NCBI GenBank assembly: GCA_009617715.1
Contig: VTFK01000473.1
Coordinates: 62,001-126,000, forward strand
DNA: 64,000 nucleotides
Source of the DNA: Plectrocnemia conspersa
Taxonomy: Eukaryota; Arthropoda; Insecta; Trichoptera; Polycentropodidae
Direction: 5' to 3'
In this document: piece by piece, positions 1-12,400 of the stretch
How positions within the stretch are numbered: the first letter of the stretch is position 1
How the letters are laid out: each line of letters opens with the position of its first letter
Notes under the pieces: model-generated
Told to the model about the DNA's origin: nothing
Databases searched by the model: none
Seen by the model: the letters and a program-made list of their open reading frames with translations, nothing else
Made by a program: the position numbers and the translations under genes

Positions 1-3000
1 ATATTATTATCATCAAAATAAATTAAAGATAAACTTTAAATTTATTCCTAATAAAATTAATTGTACATTAAAAATAATTCATAAATATTATTTTATTATT
101 ATAAATTATTAAATTAAAATAATAATTCGAGTTTGATATATGAAAACAATTACGATCCAATTTCACAAACTTTCTTATAAAAATATTATTATAAATGTAG
201 TAAGCTCTACAGTTAACTATTGAGCCTATTGAGAGAATCTCTTAAGAATAAATACAAGTAAAACGACTTATGATTTTTTTTAAAATTCATTTCGAATATA
301 TATTTAAAATTTTAATTACACTAAATTGTGCATTTGTGTTGTGTTCTGTATCGAACGTCAGGTTAACTTCTGGTGGTTCTTTATGAAGATGTATAGTACA
401 ATAGTATAATTTAAATAATAAAAATAAAATAAAAAAATACAATAATAAAAAGATAATTTATATAATGAATTAGGTATAATAGAAATATAGTTGAAAAATA
501 ATGTACTTAAACAATATTTTTTTGCGGTATATTTTATTCTGAAGCAAAAGTCTTTTTTAAATTGTATACGCCGATTAATTATGGAATCAGATATTTATAT
601 TTTATTTATATGATAAATTAACACTGAATTCTTAAAACTTCACTACGATTTTGCTTTTGTAATAATTAATTGAATATTTAATTCTATACCGTAATGAACT
701 TGAAAAATTTCATCGAACACCCACGTCACATAACATAATTAAACCGAGGCACTGTGGACCATTTTCTTGTTTTCAAAGGGTACCGTAGCCTGGGCAAACT
801 ATTTTATAATTTAATCGAACGCGTCCTTCTAAACCACTACGTGCTCCAATTCCAATTTAATATAATTTAGAAACGTGTTCCATTAGGACTTGTATTATTA
901 TATTGGTTGTAAAGTGTAGCTCCACAAGTTTGTTGAGTAACTTTTCTAAGTCAGTGTTAAATTTGCTGCAATTAGTATATCAAAAGTTATAAATATGTTG
1001 TGAGTCAATATATAATATTATCAAAGCGATATTTCAAATTAAAATAACGGTATTGAAAGCCAGCGTTACTTTTGAATATTCATGTTTATAAAATAAATTG
1101 GTTTTTTAATGTAAACCTTTTAATAAATCGATTTGTAGTATAAATAGGCGTGGATTTATTCGTGCTAGTCATATTTTAATATGTAAAGCACGTATAAAAG
1201 CTTTTAATCGAAGTTTCGTCTCTTACGTCATTAAGGGCGTCTAGGACGAATTGTCTTTGACCCTCACTTTTATTAAAATTTCATTATATTATACAGTTTT
1301 TTTTTTGTAAATGTCAAAGTGACGAAGTTTCATTCTAGAGATGCTAGTTTTAAGTTTATAAACTTTTAATCAGATTCAAACTGAATGCCATTGTTTGTAT
1401 TGCACAACGTTGATCTGCGCGAGAAAGATGAGATTAAATTGTATGGAGAAGTTAATAAATTAGTTATGCTCGGGTACCCCGGTAGAAAAGACGGCTTTTA
1501 ACGGATTAAGGGTTTGTATTGAAAAACTTTGTTTTTGACTCTCTAAACTAATTAAGGTAGATTGTGAAAACATTAACACCTCTGCTTCGGCTTCTCCCCA
1601 AAGATTCCAGACTGTAACATTTTTAAATAATTACATTTTTGTGGCATATAGTTTTTAACATTGAGGTAAAAGTTTAACTCGTTAATTCTTTAGTGAAATT
1701 GAAAGCTTATGTATTTATGATATTTCATAAATTTTGGTTTTTAATATATGTATTGTATTATTTCTAAGGCTTATTGAAAGTATGTTACATATAAAAAAAT
1801 CACATGGAACGTGTTTACACATTCGTGATTGATTTTCACCGTTTTTGGAACCATATTTCGCACCATTTTTTACGGTATTATTTGTAGGACAAACATCAAT
1901 TTGTCTGACAAACAAAAGCTTCAGGATGGAAAATTTCCCTTAAAAAAACTTGTTGAAGCGTCGAAAGCCAAACACGAGTTTTATCATTTCACAGCACGCT
2001 CCCTATTGTGTCATTATTATGTTAGACAATAAAAGTTATAGCGTGAAAATTCGCTCAAATACAGTGTGATTAAAAATCATACTTATACAAATTCTGCTTA
2101 TTTACTTATAAAATAAATTATACGCAACGCGCAAAAAAAAAACAATGTTTTATTCAGAGTAGAGCCATGTTTATATATAATTTAATTTAGAGTCTGTATA
2201 ACCGATGTTTTTTATTTTAAAAATCACAAATATAAACGAAAAATAGAAGATAAATACATAACGTAGCTTTACTTATTGTAATAACGAAAGATAATTCAAT
2301 TCATTAAATATAGATATTACCATTTAATATTTTATTTATTAAATATACATAAATAACTTAAAAATAGTTACAAACTTTACAGAGAAATTATTAATTAAAT
2401 AAGAGAAAATCACATTAAAATCGGACTAGCCATTTCCTAATATTTAAGCTAAAATACGGTTTTTTTGTAGTCCATTTTCGTTTGAGTTTTTAATATATTC
2501 ATGTTCTTTTAAGTACCACCACAATTATGTTAGTGGCTACAAACTTTTGCGAAAGATTTGCTTGTAATAATAATTATGTTTAACATGTAAAAAAATTTGC
2601 ATATAATTATGAAAGAAAACTTTAAAACATGTTGTATATATAAACCTTGAATAAGCCATTACAAATTAGATAAAAATATATTTCAACCTCCGTCAAAACA
2701 TTTTATTCTACTGTCCATAAAAATTGTAACCAATTTCGCAACGCGTCGGTTAGACGTTGAAGCAAAGCGCACGTGTGGAACTATAGTGTTTATAATAACT
2801 ATACTTTATTTAATCTAAGATTGTATCAATAGAGACTGAATATTTTTTCAAGTCACACAAGTCGTTTCATATCATCGGACTTAACTTTAAAATAGACATT
2901 TTAGTTTATTATAAAAATCATTATTATGGATGCATAAAAAGCGTTTCACATAATAATATGTATTAAACACACAAAAACTATATTTACATTTAGATTAAAA

Positions 3001-3740
3001 TAGGTAAGGATCTAACGTGACATAACTTAACCTAGCAATTTTTAATAATCTTTTCCTCGCAGCACTCAATTTTTGCATTTGATCCGTAATACGGGGACTA
3101 TTTCATCGTCTTTGATATAAAGAGAAAAATCTTTTGAAATTATTTTTTCGGTTTAAATCGATAAAGTAAAATATGAAAATAAAAAATATATAAAACACTA
3201 TTTTGATCATATTAAAAATAATATGCAATAGATACACATGTTAATATAGACTTACACACGCACACGTACCCATACGCACGACCAAAATATTGGCTGACAC
3301 AATTCTATATAACATATTAATAATATAAACTTATATGTGGTATGACTGTATTATTTCCTGTGCCTTAAAGTTGACGAATTAGCAACTTGTTTTTATATTT
3401 ACAAGAAATAATATAATAGTATGTAAAACTATGTCAATTGTTTTAAAAGCAGCTAATTTGTGTATGCAGATGTAATACGATAAAAAGCTGACACATCTAA
3501 TATGTGTTGGAGTTCTTAGGAAGCAAAATTGAACCTGGTTAGTACTTGGATAGGTGACACTTATTTATGGAGTTTAAACTATTTTTTAAAAACATTTATA
3601 ATTAATTTTAATAATAATTTTATTTTATTGGGTTTATTATTAAAAATCAAAATTATACTAAAAAATTTATATGCTATATCTCAAAACATGCACCGTGTAT
3701 ACATATGTACGTATATATTATAGTAGGCGCGTACGGTGAG
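1..3740. other. AT-rich non-coding stretch
   Basis: No coding region, RNA gene or mobile element is recognised. The open frames on either strand are short, low-complexity and unlike any family I know. Modestly GC-richer, higher-complexity patches sit at about 720-860, 1190-1260 and 1380-1620 and could be small regulatory blocks. A short CA-rich run lies near 3253-3270. The rest is intergenic or intronic background. Confidence 0.5.
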
Positions 3741-3865
3741 ATACATTGCCTTTCGCTCGCTCGCGTGTTAAGCGAAGAGAGTGAGTGAGAAGAAGTGAAC
3801 GTGCGGAACGCATATAACGCACGCTTTTTCGCACTTAACACGTGAGCGAGCAAAAGGAAATGTAT
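3741..3865. repeat. Short foldback element with 32-bp inverted arms
   Basis: The left arm 3741-3772 (starting ATACATTGCC, ending GTGTTAAG) is the reverse complement of 3834-3865 at 29 of 32 positions. About 60 bp of loop separates them, and the arms are rich in GCTCGCTC. No target-site duplication is visible next to the arms, so it may be a miniature transposon whose ends have decayed or a hairpin-forming locus. The right arm contains CACGTG, an E-box palindrome. Confidence 0.6.
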
Positions 3866-3879
3866 TAAATAAATATTTC

Positions 3880-6800
3880 ACAAATAAAGTTTTATGCAAA
3901 CAACTCAAACGTCATGCAAACTTTAAAATCTAAATTTAAATTGTTAGACATAACAAAGAAGCAATCGAAATGAAAAAAACAATTGAAAGAAAAAACGCGA
4001 AAGCATTTTTAAATATTTAATTACAAGTTTAAAGGCAAGCTGAAATCAACTTTATTAAAAAAATTGAGACTCGTACAAATACACTTACAAAAACAAATAA
4101 TTTAAAAGGTAATGCAATTTTTCCTCTGGTAGTAATAAGCAAACAAAAACAAAGAAAAACTATAAAAATAGTCACACGATCAATTTGTAGACGACGCAGC
4201 TATAAAATCAGATCAAAGCTGAAACGTCGATAAAATTGATAAGAGCTAGAAAAGTCGAAATTCGCAATCTTCTAATGCTATGTAATGTGTTTAAATTCGT
4301 CACCAATACAAACACTCACATATATATATTTTATATGTATATAGTACATATAAAATTGTTTTGTACAATACAAAACTCGTCTGCTTTGTGTTAATTTAAA
4401 CCCGATTAAGTTGTTGCACGAGGATAAAGTTTCCACCGAACCTTGTTCTCGATAGTGAACTATTTGCTAAATCGAGTTAAGAAATGTCAGACACAATGCG
4501 AAACTTTCATCAGCGACTAGTTTTGAGTAAAGAATGCGATGTGAATATTCAAAGCTTATATATTTTCAAAGCAGACTACGCTTATAATTTATTGAAAGTT
4601 TTCCTACGGTCGTTTATAACCGTTCCAACTATTTTATATTTCAACTTCACTTATCTGGAAATTAAACTCTGTGTATTTTTATTGTATGGGTTTCTAAATA
4701 AAAATACAATAAGCTACTAATTTGCACAAGAAAAATAAACATTCTTACAAAACTTAATTTATTATTTTAATAATATATATATTCAACAATATATTTAGTT
4801 TAATAACTAGATAGTTATTGTGTAGTAAAGTGAAAAACGATTATTTTACTAATAAAATCCCATTTACTTTCATGGTTTGCAAACTAAAATAAAACCTACC
4901 TAAAAGTGTTATTCTACAGGAAGTTCGTTCCGGAAAAGTGCTGGTGCATACGTGCATTAATTAAAAACCCTATATCATAAATGAATTTCCACAGAGAGTA
5001 AAAGCACCAGGTTCTCTGTCCAATTTTATACTTTCTATAAAATGCCAGGCATGCGAATCGTTAGCTCGAACCAAAAACGTTAACGAGTACTTTTTTTTAA
5101 TTAAACAATACTATTACTTTTATTTGTATTGTTTTTTCTGGCAATTTTTCAAAAAATAATATATAAATTCATAAACAGAAATCAATAATATATATTTGTG
5201 TATATTAGTGTGGTAATTTAATGAAAAAAATGTATAATTTTATTTTAGCCTTTAGGATAAGAATTTGATTAACCTATATAAACATAGATATGATTGTATA
5301 TAATATGTTTCGTTTTATTTGATTCATTAAAACATTAAATACTATTTGTAAAAGTGTTAAAATAAAATATTAATCATACTAAAATAAAAAATGTAGTAAA
5401 ATAAATCAAAACAATTAAATGTTAAGAATCACACATTTTTTTTTTCTATAAATTACTATAAATGCAATATAAAATTATTATGGAAAAATACGTAAAATTA
5501 TCTTACTTCCATTTGTATACTAACAAATACACAAATGTGTAGAAAATAAATCACTACTTAAAGGGTTATTATTGAATGTAGCATTAAAAATTAAATTGTT
5601 GCATTTTGAATTTATATATAAAAAAAAATTTTTTTTTTTTTTCTTGTAGTTAATAGTTAACTGTTTTGCCTTTTGTGTCAAGTGTGCTAATTTTCAACAA
5701 ATACGAAGTTAGTTTTTGTTATAATTATTGTCCAATAAAGTTTATTGTTATTGTATACGTGAACGATTCAACTCCAAGACGGATTAATCACTGGATTTTA
5801 GACGTCAGCCTGGATCAAGGTTTGACGTGAAGAGGGAAGCGGTTGTTTTTGCGATATTCTCCGTCTGAAGTCGGTTTGCGTTCTCTTTCATGAGTTTGTA
5901 CAAACAGCAAATCTAAGTTGAAGAGCTCACGGTTTTTGATGTGTGGTTGTTATTGAGTGATTCATTGAAGCGCCATATGTCAGTTTTTATACACATAATA
6001 TTTAGGGCTCGCCCACTTTTTGCTGAGTTTGATTGTTTGAATCTGTTTTTGGAACCGTTGCGTGCCTATTTTTAGATTTTAACACTATTGTTATTATGCA
6101 TTCCAAGCATTAAAATATAATAATACTTGTATTCCTTAAAATTTATCAAGACTATTGTGATGTTTTGTTTATTTTCATGTACGTTAAGCCTTTGTTTTTA
6201 ATATATACATAAAAAGCTTTATCGGCTGGTATGACAAAAGTTTTACCGACGTTTATGACCTAATTCTTACGATTGGTGCGTAAATTTGACTAAAAGCTAT
6301 ATTTGTCTCGAACGTTTGCGAACTTTTGATTTAATCCCTCCATTTCATGTAAAGTATGCACTGGTGTATTTATTTTAGGACCTGTTTTTCTTATGCTTAC
6401 AAGTAAATGCTTGTAAAATTTCATTGTTGGCAATATACGATAATGTATTTCAGGGTGGTATAATTAGTGAACTCGATAAAAGAAAATATTTTCTATGTTT
6501 ATATGATATTTTTAGTCCTAAATAATTACATTTTATGCAAATTAGTTTTCATGACAATTTATAATAAACTAAATAAATTAGAAAAAAATAACTCAATATG
6601 TTTGGATTGAGTAATTATTCAAGAGGATGAATGAATATTTTACATTAAAATTATCTTAAACTCTCAACGAAAATGATGGTATTTTTATTTAAGATAATAA
6701 AATAAAACATCATTTTTATTATATATTTTAATAAGTATTTATTTAAAAGTATAACAACTTTTATTATAAATTTTTTTTGAACCTTTTTCTAGGACATCAT

Positions 6801-8240
6801 AAATTCATCTCAACTTGTAACACAACTAGTGAAATTTAATATGCATCAAATTTCGTATGCTAAGGGAGCATCCATACTTTTTATTTATTTTTGAGACTTT
6901 ACCAAGAATTTATTCCATTTGCAAAGTGTGACGCCACGTTTTTGCGAGAGCAAAAGGAAACGGCCGCAAGTGGAAATTGCTCGTATACTTTGTTTTGGCG
7001 AAATTAGTTGGAAAACTTCGCCTCCGCATTATTTTCCTCCGCCTTGTGTAACAGCCAAATGTTGCTTTGCATATTCTTTGCTCATAAAATAAAATTTGTA
7101 ACAAAAGATAATGTATTAATTTATACGAGCGTGAATTTTTCATAAAATATCGTTTGCAAGACAAATACGAATGGTTAAATGACACTATGAGTTGAAACTA
7201 ATCATCAGTCTATTCTGCAAAAAAGTCTTGAACATTTAAATTTGTTTCTCGGACTTGTGTTAAATATATCAGCATCCTTATGGGATTGTTGAAGTCAAAG
7301 CGCAAATATTTTAGGAATATCTTAAAAAAAATCTTTAAAAAAAAATATTTTTTCCACGAAAAATAAAAATTAAAATCTGGGAAAGTTAACATGTTTGAAA
7401 AACTTGCCAAGACGTAATCACAAATATTGAATTTATAAATAATTTAGTTTTTAAAGTATAACATTTTATGTATATTTAATTTAATGTAGCAAGCAATTTA
7501 TTTTTATATTTAAAATTTAATTTTAAGAAAGCGGGTAATAAAACATCGAAAATGTGCTACAACACAATCAATGACTAATAATTTATCACATTGAAAAAAA
7601 TATACATGGGGTCAGTCAGAAACATTAAAATATTTTTAATGTTATATTTCTAAAAGAATGTGTACATATACTATTTATTAATATTATTCAGCCAAGTTGC
7701 AAATAAATGAAATTATATAAAATGTAAGCTATGTTGTGAACCTATTTTTAAATGATATAAAATGTTTCGCTTTATCTAAGACTTATTTAGTTTATTAATT
7801 TATTTGGCTTAATAGCTAATTTTTGCAAAGATGCAAACCTATTTTTAAATATGTTGAAAATATTACGTAGTTTGTTGACATATATAACTTTATTATGAAA
7901 AAACTCTAAATTTGTCGTTGCAGTAGTGTGCAAATTCACACAGTAACGCGGGAATGGTCAAAAATATGATTGGATCAATTGCATATCTATCGTGCGAAAT
8001 TTTTATAATAAAAAAGAATTTGGTCTTTAGTAATGGCTTTGGCAATTATTTTATTTCAATGTTTTATAATTAACCCAAACAATAAAGAACAATAAAAATG
8101 TGCGGTGTAGTCAACCTTTACACCTTAATTTATAATTTTAATTTTAAGATGTTTCAGTTTAATATATAAATACTAAGACTAAAGTATCAGAATGAAGCAA
8201 TACACTATTTATAACTCAAAAAGTTAAGGGGCCGGTAATC
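3880..8240. other. AT-rich non-coding stretch with two small complex patches
   Basis: No gene is recognised. About 5780-6070 is more balanced in composition; just before it, an AATAAAG polyadenylation-like signal near 5735 is followed by a GT/T-rich stretch. This could be the end of an old transcript or long terminal repeat, but no partner repeat or primer-binding site is seen. About 6900-7090 is a second GC-richer patch. Everything else is A/T-rich low-complexity sequence. Confidence 0.4.
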
Positions 8241-8248
8241 ATGCACTC

Positions 8249-8289
8249 ACTAGCTGGTACCTCACGATAGTGAAGGACCGACAGCTAGT
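8249..8289. repeat. Short imperfect hairpin
   Basis: ACTAGCTG at 8249-8256 pairs with CAGCTAGT at 8282-8289, and the inner part (GTACCTCAC against GTGAAGGAC) pairs at 7 of 9 positions around a three-base turn. It stands out as a GC-richer block in AT-rich surroundings. No tRNA or microRNA identity is recognised. Confidence 0.35.
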
Positions 8290-8810
8290 TTTTCAGATAA
8301 TTGTTTCAAAAACTACCGTTTAAAATATTGTTGACGCAATACATATTTACATATCTTTTGCTTTAAATATTTAGTGATCTTTTATGAATTTAAATATTGA
8401 AACAAATGAGTTCTTAGTTATATGGAAAGTTCTCACAAACTCCTATATCCCAAAATTACAATCATTGTCATTGACTGACAGCTGTTGGCAGTAATTATCT
8501 TTTAGACAAGCTTGAATATTCGCATATATTATTATTCAGCATTGCGAATTTAAAAAAATCGTTGTGAAGTCTGCTTTGATTAGCGATCAAATAAATCCAT
8601 TAAATCTGACATAAAACTCAATTTGGGATTGTTTCGAGTTCTTCGAATGAAATCTGGTGTCAGACATATGGCTGTAAAGTACGAAAACATGTCTACGAAA
8701 TTATGTGTCGGCACGGTATGCTTGTAAACTTGTCAAAATTTAGTTTGATTGACGCCTCCCCATGTACGAGGGGTTTGATAATAAAGGATAACGTTGACAA
8801 GGGGGGCATA

Positions 8811-8868
8811 TCCTGCGGGATTAAGCTGCCTTGGAAGGGTTTCGAAGGACAATCTTAATACCGCAGGA
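8811..8868. repeat. 15-bp inverted repeat in a complex island
   Basis: TCCTGCGGGATTAAG (8811-8825) is complementary to CTTAATACCGCAGGA (8854-8868) at 14 of 15 positions, with a 28-base loop that itself contains a weaker inner pairing (CCTTGGAAGG / TTCGAAGG). It lies in a higher-complexity block at about 8730-8900. It could be a regulatory palindrome or a structured RNA; strand and function are unknown. Confidence 0.4.
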
Positions 8869-8899
8869 AGAATTAGCACAAAGACATATCAAATCCCAT

Positions 8900-11800
8900 T
8901 TGCCATGTTCAGTTGTAATATTTAATTAAGGACAGATAGTTGTACAAATCAGAAGCGGCATTCTGACATTTTTATTTCTGATTATATGTAAGTAAAGAAG
9001 GCACTAAATATATCGCCTTTGTTTGTTATATTTTTATAAAATCTGACATATTTTCCATTTGGAATAAACTTAAATAATATCCTTCATTTTTTTATTTATT
9101 TGACAATTGTTTGATTGAACTAAGTCATTATTTTAAAGCAACACACTGTTTGTCAAACAAGCAAACTCAATAAAAATAAATGACAACTTTTATTTGCGAG
9201 TTTTTTTTTATTGCTTTCCGTGTTATTAGCTGCTGGTTGTTCTTATTTACCGAAGTTAATGGTGTAATTTTTTGACTAAAAATGAATAGTTTTTGTTTTC
9301 AAGATGAATCTAATCTAATTACATTCACAAAACTATACTAATAAATTTAAAATAAAACTCTAGAAAATTATATAACCAAACTTAAGCTAGACTTTGGAAC
9401 ACCAGCAGTTAGTTTCATTGCCACGTAAATGTATTAATCTCGTATATCGAGATAATTAGTCAGTTTCATTGCCACATAAATGTACTAATCTTGTGTATCG
9501 GTGACTATGATAAAAACAACTTTAAATTTAAATAAAAGCACAAAATTTCAAAGCATATATTGCTTTATAGGCTAATGACAACATATCAATTTTTCCCTTA
9601 AAACCTTTAAACCACAAACTTTTACTTATATTCTTATTTTTATGAAATTATAGCTAATAACTAATTGTAAACATGAAAATAGTTATAAACCAGTAACATG
9701 TATAATATATATGTATATTTAGTATGTTTGTAAAATTATATATATCTGTCACAATAGTCTTAAATAGTTCTAACAAAAATTATAAAATAGATTTTATAAT
9801 AGAAATTCCTACACAAAAGTTTTATGTTCCTATTCTAAAATAAATATTTTTTAATTAATTTTTTACATATTATAGTATACATGGATTTTTAATTTATGTG
9901 TATTTTGTAAATAAACCCCTTTTAAAATTCCATAAATATAATCATTTTAAGTGATTTCCTAAAAACTGATTTTTTAATGTTCAGCTCTATTGATCAGCTT
10001 TAAAAATAATAAGGTTTATGACGTAAACTAATTTTTTTGAATATTTTAACCACAAATACTCTATTTCCTACTACTAATATATTCCAGATATATTTTTTAC
10101 AGCTGGAAGCACTAAATTTATTGATTGTTTTTTTTTGTCATTAACGAAGTCTGTTACTTTGTGTAAAATCTTTGCTGGATATTAGAAACGTATGCCTGAA
10201 TTATTTTTAGTTAAATCAATGAAACGCAGATATTTCATGTAAAATTCCACAATTCGTTAATGTATTTTTTAAGCATATATTTTAATATATTTAAGATCAG
10301 CATTAAATAATATGTGACAACAAAAATGTTTTTTTCCATTTAAATAATAATATAACTTCTGTTCCATCCTACACTAGACGTTAAACGTTACAAACATTTT
10401 AACATAAACATCTAGATCTGTCATCGCTTCTTTTACGCTTCAGCTTATATATTTTTTGTTTCAGCTAAAAATATCGCACTCTTATTAATTTTTGCGCTAA
10501 GCGCTTATATTTTTTTTAGCATGTGTCTTTTAGTTGAAATAAAAGCACATTTCACGCATGCTCATAATAGCTTTAAGTTAATAAAATATTGTAAGAACAA
10601 GCAAGCAATCTACTTCTAGATAACCAACATGTTACTGGTAATATAATAATAATAAATTAAACTGGTAAATGGAATAGTTAGACTATTCAATACCTAATAT
10701 GTATGATCTAGTCCGATTTTTAATTAATTACCACGATATTCATCAGTGAGATGAATGAAAAAATGTAAGTAAACCTAATTTGTGATGATCGATTGGAATT
10801 ATAAATATATTATAATCACTAATTTCGATATCACCATATACATAATAATTATTTTTATTTTTTATAAAATTCATATAAGATATTCCGGAATATGATTCCC
10901 TTGAGTTGCGTCGACAAGTATGCTTGTGAAAGCATTTTTACAGGTTGCAAGTAGGGTATATTTACAATCCGGAGATTATAGAAGAACTTTTTTGTGTGCC
11001 GCAAATACCAGCGCTTGCTTTTCCGAGTACTTTTTAAATTAAAAGAAATATTTGACGAGTATTGATTTGTTTTCATCTAGGTACTCACAGTTGATTAACG
11101 GAAATATTTTGTTATGTATTGTTTTCTATTCGTGCGGGGTGCATTACTGTAAAGCTGTTATTACCTGCATATATATTAAATTAAATATAATAAAATTAAG
11201 GATGTAGATTAAGAAGAACTGTTCACGTGCACTTGTGTGTATAGCTTTGGCACTCCCCTTTTTGTATAAATTATATTTTCTCAGCAATTTAATGACATAT
11301 TCTTAAGTTGCAATACTTATAATGTATAATACTGTCCAAAAAATAAATAAACATAGTCGTAATTTGCAAATCTTGAAAAAATAAATTATTTGTTTGTTTA
11401 TTTCACAAATGTCTTAATGTAATGAACACAGAAATGGCATTAAAAAACGATAGTTATATACAAGCATATATCTTAGAGATGACATGCTTGTTTCAGCATG
11501 TAAAAAGAATTTAAAAAAGCATAGTAGGATAGGAAGATATTGCTTTCAGCAAGTATGTGGAATGTTGAGCAACCAATTGTGAGATTTCAAGTAATGCAGT
11601 CGAGTGAATGTGCATGTACAAAAAATATGTGCATTAAGAAGAACCGTTTTTGTGTATGAGATAAGTGAATAAATAAAAATTAAGAATAGATTGTTGCATT
11701 CATTTATAATATAAAATATATCTTAAATCATAGAGTTCTTTGGTATCCCTAGTTGATTGGAATGTTATAATTAGAACTTGCAATAAATCTGCCATTACTA

Positions 11801-12050
11801 TTCACACTATTTTACATATTTTTTATCCATTGTATGAAAAATCTCTTGATCGTTTAAAATTTATATTTTTCTCACTAGAAAAGCTATCAATTTAGTAACT
11901 GAAGAGGTGGTCAGTCGCAATATTGGATTTTGCTCTCAATTCTATTCAAACTATCAATTTTTATTGCAAGTTCTACGTCATTGTCCAATTACGGTTCTTG
12001 CCTATAACATCTACATAACCAAATACGTCTTTTTCTGATATAATATAACG
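8900..12050. other. AT-rich non-coding stretch
   Basis: Nothing recognisable beyond the 51-bp tandem duplication listed separately at 9411-9500. The largest open frame (10855-11076, minus) resembles no known protein and is probably chance. Confidence 0.45.
9411..9500 (+). repeat. Two-copy tandem duplication, period 51 bp
   Basis: AGTTTCATTGCCACGTAAAT at 9411 recurs as AGTTTCATTGCCACATAAAT at 9462, and the similarity continues through ATGTAYTAATCTYGTRTATCG. About 35 of 39 compared positions match. It is a local duplication and the two copies have since diverged. Confidence 0.7.
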
Positions 12051-12054
12051 TTTT

Positions 12055-12400
12055 CGGATATAGGCGTCGATAAGTACGCCGGGGAGTAGCGTTCAATTTC
12101 CCGCCTATAAATCTATCCCCCGGTAAAACGAATGCCAATAAAGCGGCGCCCGAACAAAAGAAAGGTCAGAGACCATGACTTCGCGAGTTTATGGTCCACA
12201 TCCGACGCGGAGATATTGCGGACGGGGAGCGGTCACGTATCGTCCGAGGAAATTTTATTATGGCGACCCAGGTATTTGCTCGTGCGGCCGCATTCGCACG
12301 GAGCGCGTGAATCTGGATTACAATCGGGACGGATTAATGAACCGTGGACACACATTGAATGCGTATATCAGTGGTGCCACGTCCATAGATGTCGTATAAG
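12055..12400 (+). other. GC-rich complex island, candidate conserved element or unrecognised exon
   Basis: This block is sharply richer in G+C and in CpG than its surroundings. Two overlapping + strand frames stay open: one from ATG at 12132 (120 codons, running past the island) and one from ATG at 12175 (74 codons). Neither translation resembles a family I recognise; both are Arg-rich and lack obvious domains. An acceptor-like TAG precedes the island (about 12060) and a donor-like CCCAG/GTATTT lies near 12270, so an exon is possible. A conserved regulatory element with chance open frames is equally likely. Confidence 0.35.

Noticed and set aside
5730..5830. Long terminal repeat with AATAAAG polyadenylation signal
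   Set aside because: No second copy, no primer-binding site and no gag/pol fragments nearby.
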